In this document: one piece after another, positions 1 to 7,137 of the stretch | How the letters are laid out: the number at the start of each line of letters is the position of its first letter | Position numbering within the stretch: the stretch's first letter is position 1 | Origin: Mageeibacillus sp. UBA4314 | GTDB lineage: Bacteria > Bacillota > Clostridia > Saccharofermentanales > Saccharofermentanaceae | Assembly (NCBI GenBank): GCA_002394605.1 | Contig: DGUI01000029.1 | Span: forward strand, 1 to 28,618 | Length of the DNA: 28,618 nucleotides | Direction of reading: 5' to 3' | Position numbers and translations under genes: made by a program | The notes under the pieces: model-generated | Told to the model about the DNA's origin: nothing | Database searches by the model: none | The model's input: only the letters and a program-made list of their open reading frames with translations

Positions 1-26
1 GTGAGGTCATTTCATATTATCTAACC

Positions 27-250
27 GGAGGGCTAAAAGCCGTTAGTCTGACACTTAGTCTGACTATTCAGACCAGCAGTAGGGCTAAAAGCCGTTAGTC
101 TGACACTTAGTCTGAATGAGCAGGTCATTCTATATAACACTCTATGCAGTGATCATTACATAGAACAATTTGCAGAATGGCTTCTCTTCTGGCGATAAGC
201 AACTTCATAACGAACCGGTCCCTTCTGTCCCAAGGATTCCGTGAAGAACC
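27..250 (-). repeat. Complex intergenic repeat, copy A (inverted relative to the copy at 24057-24384)
   Basis: Two tandem 52-bp units rich in GTCTGA/TCAGAC (starting at 43 and 95) are followed by a unique-looking module with the palindrome-like CTATG...CATAG at 142-163, ending in GTGAAGAACC at 250. Reverse-complemented, it matches 24057-24384 with, by eye, one difference (C/T near 235) apart from two extra 52-bp units in the other copy. The 250 end abuts the A-tract (T-tract on the minus strand) of the HU terminator. The left part of the element probably continues, diverged or truncated, beyond the window start. No believable gene lies in 1-250. Confidence 0.9.
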
Positions 251-251
251 C

Positions 252-279
252 AAAAAAGGAGCTGCCGTTTGGCAGCTCC
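252..279 (-). terminator. Rho-independent terminator of the HU gene
   Basis: On the minus strand, a perfect 9-bp stem GGAGCTGCC / GGCAGCTCC with a 4-nt loop is followed by six T residues. It lies about 30 bp after the HU stop codon. The repeat element begins immediately after the T-tract. Confidence 0.92.
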
Positions 280-309
280 CTGTAATAATAAGCAATTAAA
301 TGATACTTA

Positions 310-582
310 TCAGTTGATCTGATCCTTGAAAGCCTTACCAGCCTTGAAAGAAGGTGTCTTAGAAGCCTTGATCTTGATCTTCTTACCTGTAGCAGGGTTA
401 CGGCCCTCACGAGCCTCTCTCTTCTTAGCAGAGAATGTGCCGAAACCAACGAGAACAACCTTGTCGTCCTTCTTAACAGCTGCAACGATAGAATCGATAG
501 TAGCCTTGAGAGCTGCTTCAGAATCCTTCTTTGAGAGACCGGACTGAGCTGCGATTGCATCAATTAATTCTGTCTTATTCAT
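310..582 (-). CDS. hup: HU family DNA-binding protein
   Basis: A 90-residue protein of normal HU length. HU is a nucleoid-associated dimer that bends and compacts DNA without strong sequence preference. The N-terminal helical half (MNKTELIDAI, SGLSKKDSEAAL) is followed by the VGFGTF turn and the basic beta-arm with GRNPATG, including the proline that intercalates into DNA, then the typical C-terminal helix. The start is fixed by a perfect AGGAGG site 7 nt upstream. The gene stands alone, with its own strong promoter and terminator, as expected for an abundant protein. The family assignment is secure; the exact paralogue name is not. Confidence 0.97.
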   Translation of the reverse strand: MNKTELIDAIAAQSGLSKKDSEAALKATIDSIVAAVKKDDKVVLVGFGTFSAKKREAREGRNPATGKKIKIKASKTPSFKAGKAFKDQIN

Positions 583-627
583 TGTTTTTCCTCCTGAATT
601 TAGCCTGAAAAGGCGAATTGCATTAGA

Positions 628-656
628 ATTATCACCTCAAATAGCCTTTGTGTCAA
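628..656 (-). promoter_or_regulatory. sigma-A type promoter of the HU gene
   Basis: On the minus strand, TTGACA (656-651) and GATAAT (633-628) are separated by 17 bp, about 45 bp before the HU start codon. The -35 is perfect and the -10 has one mismatch. Confidence 0.85.
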
Positions 657-685
657 GGGTATTTGCGAAAATCTGTCTTATTTTT

Positions 686-703
686 ATTGATTAATACATC
701 AAT
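686..703. promoter_or_regulatory. Dyad ATTGAT-N6-ATCAAT in the HU/DUF1858 divergent region
   Basis: Perfect 6-bp arms with a 6-bp spacer lie between the two divergent promoters. It resembles an FNR/CRP-type half-site pair, but the spacer is 6 rather than the usual 4, so the binding protein is unknown. Confidence 0.35.
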
Positions 704-725
704 GTTGTAAAATAACTCCCTAATA

Positions 726-754
726 ATGACAAAAAAGGTTTTGAGTGTTATATT
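726..754 (+). promoter_or_regulatory. Likely promoter of the DUF1858 gene
   Basis: ATGACA (726-731) and TATATT (749-754) are 17 bp apart, about 30 nt upstream of the ATG and before the GGGAGG ribosome site. Match to consensus is moderate. Confidence 0.55.
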
Positions 755-783
755 AGCACCAATGATCTCGGGAGGTTAGCACT

Positions 784-987
784 ATGATAGTAACCAAAGA
801 CACTATAATCGGCGACATCGTCATGGCTGATGACGGAGTAGCACCCATCTTCATGTACGCAGGACTCCACTGCCTGGGCTGTGCGCTCGCATCAGGAGAG
901 ACTGTTGAAGAAGCATGTGCAGTTCACGGACTGGACTGCGATGAGCTCATCGAAGAGCTTAACAACTACTTCCAGAGCAAAGGCTGA
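784..987 (+). CDS. DUF1858 domain protein (Hcp-associated redox-disulfide type)
   Basis: A 67-residue cytosolic protein that is almost entirely one DUF1858 domain. The hallmark is the Cys-x-x-Cys in HCLGC (residues 29-33), preceded by a short helix and followed by GETVEEACAVHGLD, typical of the family sometimes annotated as hybrid-cluster-protein-associated redox disulfide domain. The presumed role is thiol/disulfide or metal-related redox work, but no member's reaction is firmly known to me. GGGAGG 7 nt upstream fixes the start. It is monocistronic between HU and a convergent regulator gene only 3 bp from its stop. No hybrid cluster protein gene is nearby. Confidence 0.9.
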   Translation: MIVTKDTIIGDIVMADDGVAPIFMYAGLHCLGCALASGETVEEACAVHGLDCDELIEELNNYFQSKG

Positions 988-990
988 TCG

Positions 991-1686
991 TCAATTAGCG
1001 GGCACCGGGGGATAGGTGAATGAATATCCTACTCCCCAGCTCGTTCTGATAAAATTCCTGTCAGGGAGTACCTTCTCGAACTTCTTGCGGATGTACGATA
1101 TGTTGACCATCACGAGATGGTTGTCGCAGGGAGTATCCTCACCCCAAACTTTCTTGTATATCTCTGAGATACCTACTGTCTTGTTCGGCGTCTCTGCCAG
1201 CAGGTAGACGATCTCAAATTCCCTGTTTGTAAGCTTGACCGGCTTGCCGTCGAGGGTGACTTCGCGCGTCTTGAGATTCATCGTCAGAGGCGGAAATTCA
1301 ACAAGTATGTTATCGCTCTTCCTGGCTCTTCTGATAAGTGAAGATACATGGAGCATGAGTTCCTCTATGTCTGCCGTTCCGGACAGGTAATCATCACAGC
1401 CGGCTTCATATCCTGAAGTCTTGTCTATGATCGATGCTTTTGCGGAATAGATGATCACAGGTGCGGCGGTCAATGAACGGATGATCCCGATATGCATGAA
1501 CCGCTTCGTTACTCCTACCTTATCGTCGGTTATGACAAGGTCGATGTCCTCTCCGGAGATCAGCTTCTCCGCATCTGCAAGGTTAGAGGCAACGGCAGAT
1601 TTGAAACCTGCATCCTTCAAGTATTTACTGATCTTAACTGACTTTTCCTGATCGTCTAAAAGGACCAAAACAGTATCTTTGCTCAT
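991..1686 (-). CDS. OmpR/PhoB-type response regulator, orphan, with atypical receiver
   Basis: A 231-residue transcription factor. Residues about 4-120 form a receiver domain with acidic pair D11-D12 and likely phospho-acceptor D54. Residues about 130-227 form a winged-helix DNA-binding domain (LTNREFEIVYLL, then SYIRKKFEK and the GVGYSF wing). The normally conserved Lys after the last receiver strand is absent: the sequence reads DYLSGTAD where DYLTKPF is usual, so phosphorylation-driven switching may be weak or lost. The start is chosen at the ATG with GGAGG 7 nt upstream, 32 codons inside the longest reading frame. No histidine kinase is adjacent. It is divergent from the polymerase IV gene; the signal and targets are unknown. 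Confidence 0.88.
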   Translation of the reverse strand: MSKDTVLVLLDDQEKSVKISKYLKDAGFKSAVASNLADAEKLISGEDIDLVITDDKVGVTKRFMHIGIIRSLTAAPVIIYSAKASIIDKTSGYEAGCDDYLSGTADIEELMLHVSSLIRRARKSDNILVEFPPLTMNLKTREVTLDGKPVKLTNREFEIVYLLAETPNKTVGISEIYKKVWGEDTPCDNHLVMVNISYIRKKFEKVLPDRNFIRTSWGVGYSFTYPPVPAN

Positions 1687-1836
1687 ATGAATGCCTCCTA
1701 TCCTTGCAATTAACTCGATTATAGTCAAGAAAACTTGCGGTTTATATCGAAAATTATGTCGAAATGTCAGAAAATCGCTCAATAATGTAAAAAAGTGATA
1801 TCTTTCTGTGAATTTCGAAAATACGTTCTTTATTTG

Positions 1837-1865
1837 TTGATAATACTATCTTTTTCTGCGATAAT
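1837..1865 (+). promoter_or_regulatory. Promoter of the polymerase IV operon, positioned for leaderless transcription
   Basis: TTGATA (1837-1842), a 17-bp spacer and extended TGC-GATAAT (1860-1865) lie so that transcription should begin at about 1872, the A of the ATG. There is no Shine-Dalgarno sequence upstream of that ATG. Confidence 0.7.
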
Positions 1866-1871
1866 CAGTGT

Positions 1872-3068
1872 ATGTCAGAGCGTATTATCTTACATGTTGA
1901 CCAGAACTGTTTCTTCGCATCGGTCGGGATGATCTACCACCCCGAATACCGCAATGTTCCCATGGCTGTTGCAGGCGATGCGAAGGCAAGGCACGGCATC
2001 ATCCTGGCGAAGAACCAGCTCGCTTCGAAGGCCGGGATCAAGACGGCTGAAGTCATCTGGCAGGCGAAGGCAAAGTGCCCTGATCTTGTTCTGATCCCGC
2101 CGGAGTATGAGAAGTACGAATTCTATTCAAAGAAGCTCAAATACATGTATACGGAATATACTGACAGGGTGGAGCCTTTCGGGCTGGATGAGTGCTGGCT
2201 CGATATGACAGGTATCCTGAAGGACATGGATGAGGCGCGCGGGTTTGCGGATGAGATAAGACAGCGTGTGAAGGATGAGTATAAGCTTACATGTTCTGTC
2301 GGAGTGAGTTTCAATAAGTGTTTTGCAAAGCTCGGCAGCGACTACAAGAAGCCTGATGCGACGACGGTGATCCCGGAGGAGAACTTCAGGGACATAGTGT
2401 GGCCGCTTCCCGTGTCAGACCTGCTCTTTGTCGGCCGTTCCACCGTAAAGAATCTCTCTAAGATAAATGTCAATACGATAGGTGATCTTGCAAATCTCGA
2501 CCAGGAATACATCGCAAGATTCCTCGGGAAGAACGGTCTCCTTTTGTGGGAATATGCGAACGGGATCGATGAGTCTCCGGTCATGGAGATCAAGCACCGG
2601 AGAGAGATAAAATCGATCGGCAATTCCACTACTCCGCCGGAGGACATGACATCGAAGGATGATATCAGGCGCGTGCTCCTGCATCTGGCGGATACGGTTG
2701 CCATGAGGCTGCGCAAGCATAACCTCAAGTGTACTGTCATCCAGATCCATGTGCGTGACCGTGACCTTCATGTATATGAACACCAGAAGGTGCTATTTGA
2801 GGCGACTGACATCAAGAAAGATATTTATGAGATGGCATACGAACTGTTCGATGAGTCTTACGACTGGCACTGCGCAGTAAGGAGCATCGGCATACGCTGT
2901 GCAAAAGTGATCTCTGCAGATGAAGGTGAGCAGATCTCGATCTTTACGGATCTTGAGAAGATAGAGAAGGAGAAGCGCCTTAGCAAGGCCATAGACGATG
3001 TCAACAGGCGTTTCGGCAAGGGGACCGTCAAGAGCCTGGGTGAGATAAGGGGGAGAGATGAGGTATAA
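1872..3068 (+). CDS. dinB: DNA polymerase IV-like Y-family translesion polymerase
   Basis: A 398-residue error-prone polymerase that copies past damaged template bases. The catalytic acidic residues are present: an Asp in HVDQNCFFAS near the N terminus and the Asp-Glu pair in GLDECWLDMT (about 104-108). TCSVGVSFNKCFAKLGSDYKKP is the family's next landmark (split here by eye into SVGVS and FAKLGSDYKKP). A C-terminal QISIF fits the sliding-clamp binding motif. Motif I is unusual: the common HVDMDCFFAAVE reads Q, N and G at three positions, though the three metal ligands are kept. The ATG at 1872 has no ribosome site and sits at the predicted transcript start. The stop overlaps the next gene by 11 bp, so the two are co-expressed. 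DinB homologues are often multiple; the symbol is by family. Confidence 0.93.
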   Translation: MSERIILHVDQNCFFASVGMIYHPEYRNVPMAVAGDAKARHGIILAKNQLASKAGIKTAEVIWQAKAKCPDLVLIPPEYEKYEFYSKKLKYMYTEYTDRVEPFGLDECWLDMTGILKDMDEARGFADEIRQRVKDEYKLTCSVGVSFNKCFAKLGSDYKKPDATTVIPEENFRDIVWPLPVSDLLFVGRSTVKNLSKINVNTIGDLANLDQEYIARFLGKNGLLLWEYANGIDESPVMEIKHRREIKSIGNSTTPPEDMTSKDDIRRVLLHLADTVAMRLRKHNLKCTVIQIHVRDRDLHVYEHQKVLFEATDIKKDIYEMAYELFDESYDWHCAVRSIGIRCAKVISADEGEQISIFTDLEKIEKEKRLSKAIDDVNRRFGKGTVKSLGEIRGRDEV

Positions 3069-3918
3069 GAGCGCAGATCAGTATTACCGCGGAAGGTTTG
3101 GAAGGAAGATCTACCGTGTCTCTCTTGACATAGGGACGACATGTCCAAACCGCGACGGTACGAGAGGAGAGGGAGGATGTATCTTCTGTTCGGCGGGCGG
3201 ATCCGGGGAATTTGCGCTCAGTTATGAAGATATCGACAGCGCCATCAGCAGGGTGTCCGGTAAAGCGGGGGAAGGAGCAGGATATCTTGCTTATTTCCAG
3301 AGCTATACCGGTACTTATTGTGATGTCTCTTATCTGAAGCAATGCATCGATAAAGTAATGGCTCATCCTATGATCTTGGGCGTGATAATCGCGACCAGGC
3401 CGGACTCGATCCCGGATGACACATTGGATCTGCTGGCTTCTTATAACAGAGAGTTTCCGGTGTTTGTCGAATTAGGTCTTCAGACTGCTTCTGATGTTAC
3501 GGCAGAGAGGATAAACAGATGCTACAGGACTGAAGAATTCGTTGCAGCTGTCAGCAGGCTTCACAGACATAACATCCACGTAACAGCACACGTGATCATC
3601 GGGCTTCCCGGGGAGGTCGTTGAGGATATGCTGGACACCGTAAGGCTTGTGGTAGATGCGGGTTGTGAAGGGATAAAGTTCACGGCCCTTTATGTGCTTC
3701 GCGGAACGGTACTGGCACAGATGTACGAACGCGGTGAATTTGATGTCCTCGGGATGGAGGAATATTTTGATATAATAGACAGGGCATTAGATCTTATTCC
3801 CGGATCCATGACAGTCTTCAGACTGACAGGAGACGGACCTAAGAATCTCATGATCGCCCCTTTGTGGACGAACAACAAACGGCAAGTGATCAACTACATC
3901 AACAGGAGGTTCGGATAA
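3058..3918 (+). CDS. TIGR01212-type (YhcC) radical SAM protein
   Basis: A 286-residue radical S-adenosylmethionine protein of the YhcC/TIGR01212 group. The cluster-binding cysteines have that family's wide spacing: C29, then C41 and C44 in GGCIFCSAGG. The N-terminal motif DIGTTCPNRDG and central ELGLQTASD and HVIIGLPGE segments (Elp3-like fold) agree. The substrate is not known to me; members are often proposed to act on tRNA or other nucleic acids. The start overlaps the end of the polymerase gene by 11 bp and is preceded by AAGGGGGAG. The following gene begins on the last base of its stop codon (TAATG), so all three genes form one operon. Confidence 0.92.
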   Translation: MRYKSADQYYRGRFGRKIYRVSLDIGTTCPNRDGTRGEGGCIFCSAGGSGEFALSYEDIDSAISRVSGKAGEGAGYLAYFQSYTGTYCDVSYLKQCIDKVMAHPMILGVIIATRPDSIPDDTLDLLASYNREFPVFVELGLQTASDVTAERINRCYRTEEFVAAVSRLHRHNIHVTAHVIIGLPGEVVEDMLDTVRLVVDAGCEGIKFTALYVLRGTVLAQMYERGEFDVLGMEEYFDIIDRALDLIPGSMTVFRLTGDGPKNLMIAPLWTNNKRQVINYINRRFG

Positions 3919-4286
3919 TGGGCAAATACATCAAGGCATATCTTGCGGAAGTCGAGGCTTTTCTGGAGGGGATCAAAGACAGATCGGCAGATGAGATCAT
4001 CACTTTCCTCGATGAATTCGAGATGAAGATCGCCTACTTCCAGCACGAGAGACTGATCCACCTTCTTGTAACTCTGACATTTGCCATACTGCAGATCTTT
4101 ACGATCTTTGCGATCTTTGTCCTGCCATATCCGGCAAGCCTCATCTTCGCCATAATGACGGTCCTGATCCTTTGCCTGCTTACGGGGTACATTTTTCACT
4201 ATTATCTGCTCGAGAACAGTGTGCAGAAAATGTATCATCTCAGGGATGATATCCTGAAGGAACTTGGCACCCGCGAAGCCGAGTAA
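3918..4286 (+). CDS. Small membrane protein with two transmembrane helices, unknown function
   Basis: 122 residues: an amphipathic N-terminal helical region (1-43, acidic, KAYLAEVEAFLEGI), two hydrophobic helices (about 46-68 and 71-93), and a charged C-terminal tail that could form a short coiled coil. Cytoplasmic tails on both sides of a helical hairpin are likely. I do not recognise a named family. AGGAGG lies inside the end of the preceding gene with good spacing, and the ATG shares one base with that gene's TAA, so expression is coupled to the radical SAM gene. No cysteines or obvious catalytic residues were seen. Confidence 0.8.
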   Translation: MGKYIKAYLAEVEAFLEGIKDRSADEIITFLDEFEMKIAYFQHERLIHLLVTLTFAILQIFTIFAIFVLPYPASLIFAIMTVLILCLLTGYIFHYYLLENSVQKMYHLRDDILKELGTREAE

Positions 4287-4464
4287 ATACAGGGGCTTGG
4301 CGTCGTTCCCGGCATCGGGGAACAGGGCATAAAAATACCCCGGTAACTGGCCAGGATAACTCTTTGTGTAAAAACCACACCTATTACATTATACACCCCT
4401 CGAAATTTGTGCAACACTGACAAAATGTACAACTAATCGGTCGTTATTTGTCATTTGTGTTACA

Positions 4465-4492
4465 TTGTATTTTCGATCTGGCATTGTAAAAT
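4465..4492 (+). promoter_or_regulatory. Candidate promoter of the large noncoding RNA
   Basis: TTGTAT (4465-4470) and TAAAAT (4487-4492) are 16 bp apart; transcription would begin near 4499. The bases before it are AT-rich and those after are markedly G-rich, as at an RNA gene boundary. The preceding 4287-4464 holds only a small hairpin (GTTCCC/GGGAAC near 4305-4323) and no gene. Confidence 0.5.
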
Positions 4493-4498
4493 AGAATT

Positions 4499-5056
4499 AG
4501 TTCCAGGGAATACGGAGACGGAAGTCGAAGATCACCTGAACAGCCGCCGTATAGATCAGATTCTTGGTAGTGCGTAGGGCAAGAACTCGGAGATTTGGTT
4601 GAAGGGCGAAGCCGTGAGACGAAGTTAACCTGGTTAACGGATACGGAGCAGAAACTTGATAGTACGGAAATACGAGCAGCGGTTATCGTGAGTCAGTCGT
4701 GAGATTGGTTTACGGATCGCAGGTTGTAGCAGATGGTTGATTTGGTTATCGGATCGCGCGCTTGTGAGATGTCACAGCCGACAGAGAGGAGCCATAGCTT
4801 CAGCAAGATGCTATATCGGTCGGACAACCGAGTAGCCGGTACTTGAGGTAGCGGTAACGGTACCTGTAAGAGTTCGGCGAAGGGAAGACCTTGAAGTGCG
4901 GTATAGATCTCAGTTGTAGCAGTCGAACGGTTGCTGCAATGTCGGATGAGTGCATTCGCTCGTGGAGTTGAAGGGCTTAGGTAGATGTAGCCTGTCCGGT
5001 TATTTGGTTCGCTGGAACGAAGGGGAGCTGTCATGAATGTGGCAGCTCTTTTTTTT
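4499..5056 (+). ncRNA. Candidate large structured noncoding RNA (about 550 nt; OLE/ROOL size class)
   Basis: About 550 nt without a credible protein gene on either strand, bounded by a promoter and a strong terminator. The plus strand is G-rich and full of local stem-loops: TTCTTG/CAAGAA (4561-4585), GGC/GCC on a GAA loop (4605-4613), GTTAAC/GTTAAC (4624-4638), TGTGA/TCACA (4763-4776), GGTAC/GTACC (4838-4864), a 9-bp stem with two wobbles (4914-4939), and a 7-bp stem on a CATT tetraloop (4946-4963). The near-repeat GGTTATCGGATCGC / GGTTTACGGATCGC occurs twice (about 4708 and 4744). Length, ornate folding and location in a mobile block recall ROOL or OLE RNAs, but I cannot confirm either by eye. 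RNase P RNA, tmRNA and 6S signatures were not seen. Confidence 0.6.
5025..5056 (+). terminator. Rho-independent terminator of the noncoding RNA
   Basis: Stem GAGCTGTCA / TGGCAGCTC (9 bp, one G-T pair) with a 6-nt loop, followed by eight T residues. There is no upstream reading frame it could serve other than the noncoding locus. Confidence 0.92.
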
Positions 5057-5092
5057 GTTTTGGAATAGTCTGAGTGCGATATGTATTATACA

Positions 5093-5120
5093 TTGAAAAT
5101 AAATATAAACAATGTATAAT
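5093..5120 (+). promoter_or_regulatory. Promoter of the Rpn-like gene, positioned for leaderless transcription
   Basis: TTGAAA (5093-5098), a 16-bp spacer and a perfect TATAAT (5115-5120). The predicted start of transcription is at or next to the ATG at 5127. A second possible promoter (TTGGAA 5060-5065, TATTAT 5084-5089) would give a ~30-nt leader, also without a ribosome site. Confidence 0.6.
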
Positions 5121-5126
5121 AATAAT

Positions 5127-5972
5127 ATGGATAAAATGAATGCAAAAACACATAAAGATGATCTCGAACGAATCAGGAAGCTTCGCCTAATAGACGATGA
5201 TTTTATGAGCGTGTGCTTTGATAACTACATCGAAGGGGCACAGCTGCTGATAAGGATCATCCTCGGCCGTGATGATATAGTAGTAACCGATGTCAGGTCC
5301 CAGAGAATGATGAAGAACTTGAATGGAAAAGGCTTGCAGCTTGATATCCTGGCAGTTGACCGTGAAGGGGATCATTATAACTTTGAGATCCAGCGGTCCA
5401 ATGAAGGTGCTGACAGAAGACGCGCCAGATATCATTCGAGCATGTTGGATTCTCATATGCTCGATTCAGGATGCAAAGTGACAGATCTTCGTGAGAATTA
5501 TGTGATCTTCATCACAGAGAATGATGTGTTAGGCGGCAAGATCCCTCTGTACAGGATCGAGAGAACGATAGTCGAGACAGATGAGCTGTTTAATGATAGT
5601 GAACATATTATCTATGTGAATGGAACAGATAGGGACAGTTCCACGGAACTTGGCAACCTGATGCATGATCTGTATTGTTCTGATCCAAAAGATATTGTTC
5701 ACAAAGAACTTGCCGATAGAGTAAGATATTACAAAGAGGATGAAGGAGGTGTGGAGACTATGTGCCAATTATTGGATGAGATGAGGAATGAGGCAGAAGA
5801 GAGGGGAAGAAGTGCAGGCAAAAGAGAAGGCAAGAGAGAAGGCAAGAGAGAAGCCCGCATACAGAATGCCAACAGGATGATCGCAGACGGCGTCGAGCTT
5901 AATAAAGTGGCAGAGTATTCCGGACTTTCCTTGAATAAAGTACGTGAACTTGCCGGGATCAAGACGGCATAA
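5127..5972 (+). CDS. Rpn-family PD-(D/E)XK nuclease (recombination-promoting nuclease / putative transposase)
   Basis: 281 residues. The N-terminal two thirds carry the PD-(D/E)XK-type core seen in Rpn proteins: D73 in LQLDILAVD and E87-x-Q89 in NFEIQRSN, where Gln replaces the usual Lys, as is common in this family. Then comes a long helical part, a basic stretch KREGKREGKREA (three 12-bp DNA repeats, 5817-5852), and a C-terminal helix-turn-helix-like segment (VAEYSGLSLNKVRELA). Rpn proteins are metal-dependent DNA endonucleases that stimulate recombination. The start is uncertain: ATG 5112 overlaps the -10 box, so ATG 5127 (or 5136) is preferred; no ribosome site exists for any. A ribbon-helix-helix protein gene follows after 17 bp. 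Confidence 0.85.
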   Translation: MDKMNAKTHKDDLERIRKLRLIDDDFMSVCFDNYIEGAQLLIRIILGRDDIVVTDVRSQRMMKNLNGKGLQLDILAVDREGDHYNFEIQRSNEGADRRRARYHSSMLDSHMLDSGCKVTDLRENYVIFITENDVLGGKIPLYRIERTIVETDELFNDSEHIIYVNGTDRDSSTELGNLMHDLYCSDPKDIVHKELADRVRYYKEDEGGVETMCQLLDEMRNEAEERGRSAGKREGKREGKREARIQNANRMIADGVELNKVAEYSGLSLNKVRELAGIKTA

Positions 5973-5989
5973 TAACAATGAGGTGATTT

Positions 5990-6229
5990 ATGGCAAGGAC
6001 AAAAAGATCAGAGGTTAATCAGGATGTGGCTATGGAAGTAGAGACTGCTGCAAATGGCAAAGCACAGAGAAGAACGATCACTATCAGTCTCGAGACCGAT
6101 ACGATCGATTACTTCAGGGCTGCAGCAAATAAGCTGGGGGTCCCTTACCAGACTCTTATCCATCTGTGCCTGAATGATATCAGGGACAGAGAACTCGTTC
6201 CTCAGCTTCATTGGGAGAACAGGAAATAG
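5990..6229 (+). CDS. Small ribbon-helix-helix protein, BrnA/CopG-antitoxin-like
   Basis: 79 residues: a charged flexible N terminus (1-25), then RRTITISLETDTIDYFRAAA and LGVPYQTLIHLCLNDI, which match the beta-strand/helix/helix layout of BrnA- or CopG-type antitoxins. Such proteins dimerise, bind operator DNA and often neutralise a partner toxin. No BrnT-type toxin is adjacent; the only partner in reach is the Rpn-like nuclease 17 bp upstream, so it may be that gene's repressor. GAGGTG 5 nt upstream fixes the start. The family assignment is by pattern only. Confidence 0.7.
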   Translation: MARTKRSEVNQDVAMEVETAANGKAQRRTITISLETDTIDYFRAAANKLGVPYQTLIHLCLNDIRDRELVPQLHWENRK

Positions 6230-6266
6230 GAAGCAATAACATAACAACAAACAACTGAATAAACGA

Positions 6267-6341
6267 ACACATACGATATAGAGATTAAGGTTTTAATAAG
6301 AGTATCGTATATGGTTATTTGCAGATAAATATGGTATGTGT
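6267..6341. repeat. Nested inverted repeats upstream of the serine recombinase gene (possible recombination or operator site)
   Basis: Two interleaved 8-bp inverted repeats: ACACATAC (6267-6274) with GTATGTGT (6334-6341), and ATACGATA (6271-6278) with TATCGTAT (6303-6310). The AT-rich layout just before a resolvase-type gene is what a res-like crossover site or autoregulatory operator would look like, but no family consensus was matched. Confidence 0.5.
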
Positions 6342-6370
6342 CCATTGATGAATCAAATCGGAGGTACCAT

Positions 6371-6979
6371 ATGGGTTCTGTATACGGATATGTACGCGTG
6401 AGCAGTCATGATCAGAATGAAGATCGTCAACTGATTGCTCTCAGCGAACATAACATTCCGCCATCCAACATTTATATCGACAAGCAGTCAGGGAAGGATT
6501 TTGACAGACCTTCCTATAAATGTTTGGTGCGCAAATTGCGTAAAGACGACTTGCTCTATATCAAGAGTATTGATCGCCTTGGTAGGAATTATCAGGAAAT
6601 CCAGGATCAATGGCGCATTCTCACCAAATCGAAAGGTATTGATATTGTTGTTCTCGACATGCCACTGCTTGATACACGCAGAGGTAAGGATCTTATGGGA
6701 ACATTTATCAGTGATCTGGTACTTCAGGTACTGTCATTTGTTGCTGAGAACGAGCGTCTTACGATCCGTCAGAGACAAGCGGAAGGAATTGCTGCAGCAC
6801 GGGCGAGAGGTGTTAGATTCGGTCGTCCTGAAATACCAGTTGATCAGGAATTCTATCGCTGCTACCAGCGGTGGCGGGAAGGACAGATAACCGGTACAGA
6901 GGCTGCTTCGATTTGCCATATGCCGCCGTCGACCTTTTATTACAAAGCAAAAAACTACAAAGATTCCATAAATTTTTAA
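6371..6979 (+). CDS. Serine recombinase (small resolvase/invertase type)
   Basis: A 202-residue site-specific recombinase of the small serine family. The N-terminal catalytic domain has YVRVSS (nucleophile S11), DRQ, the DRLGRN motif with its arginine, the long E helix (LVLQVLSFVAENERLTIRQRQAEGI), then ARGVRFGRP and a C-terminal helix-turn-helix (GTEAASICHMPPSTFYYKAKNY). Such enzymes resolve or invert DNA between short inverted sites via a Ser-DNA link. Start at the ATG 5 nt after GGAGGT, 11 codons inside the longest frame. Too short to be a large phage integrase. No transposase is adjacent, so its element is unclear; nested inverted repeats lie just upstream. Confidence 0.92.
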   Translation: MGSVYGYVRVSSHDQNEDRQLIALSEHNIPPSNIYIDKQSGKDFDRPSYKCLVRKLRKDDLLYIKSIDRLGRNYQEIQDQWRILTKSKGIDIVVLDMPLLDTRRGKDLMGTFISDLVLQVLSFVAENERLTIRQRQAEGIAAARARGVRFGRPEIPVDQEFYRCYQRWREGQITGTEAASICHMPPSTFYYKAKNYKDSINF

Positions 6980-7020
6980 AGGGCTATTCTAAGAAAGTGT
7001 ACTTTCCTGTGATAGCCCTT
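6979..7020. other. Two-tier hairpin after the recombinase gene
   Basis: Perfect 9-bp outer arms AAGGGCTAT (6979-6987) and ATAGCCCTT (7012-7020) enclose a second perfect hairpin GAAAGT/ACTTTC (6993-7006). There is only a weak T-run after it, so it may be a weak bidirectional terminator or a structured recombination site. Confidence 0.6.
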
Positions 7021-7105
7021 ATTAATTACTCTAGATAAAGAATATCACAAGTACTGTCCATTTTATGGCTCAATTTGCCATTTTGATCCGCGTTTTCACA
7101 AAGTT

Positions 7106-7134
7106 TTTACAATTCTAAAAAGTACACATTTATA
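7106..7134 (+). promoter_or_regulatory. Possible promoter of the restriction-modification-like operon
   Basis: TTTACA (7106-7111) and TTTATA (7129-7134), 17 bp apart, about 38 nt before the start codon. Match is moderate. Confidence 0.4.
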
Positions 7135-7137
7135 GAA

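Noticed and set aside
156..563. 135-residue protein antisense to HU
   Set aside because: It is the other-frame shadow of the HU gene extended through its terminator and the repeat; low-complexity Arg/Ser/Leu sequence.
686..703. Canonical FNR box
   Set aside because: Half-sites fit but the spacer is 6 bp rather than 4; kept only as an unassigned dyad.
4693..5034. 113-residue protein on the minus strand within the noncoding locus
   Set aside because: No ribosome site, no recognisable family, odd composition, and it is antisense to a promoter/terminator-bounded structured locus.
4499..5056. RNase P RNA, tmRNA or a known riboswitch
   Set aside because: The conserved RNase P core words, the tmRNA acceptor-like ends and known riboswitch cores were not seen; the length also fits none of them.
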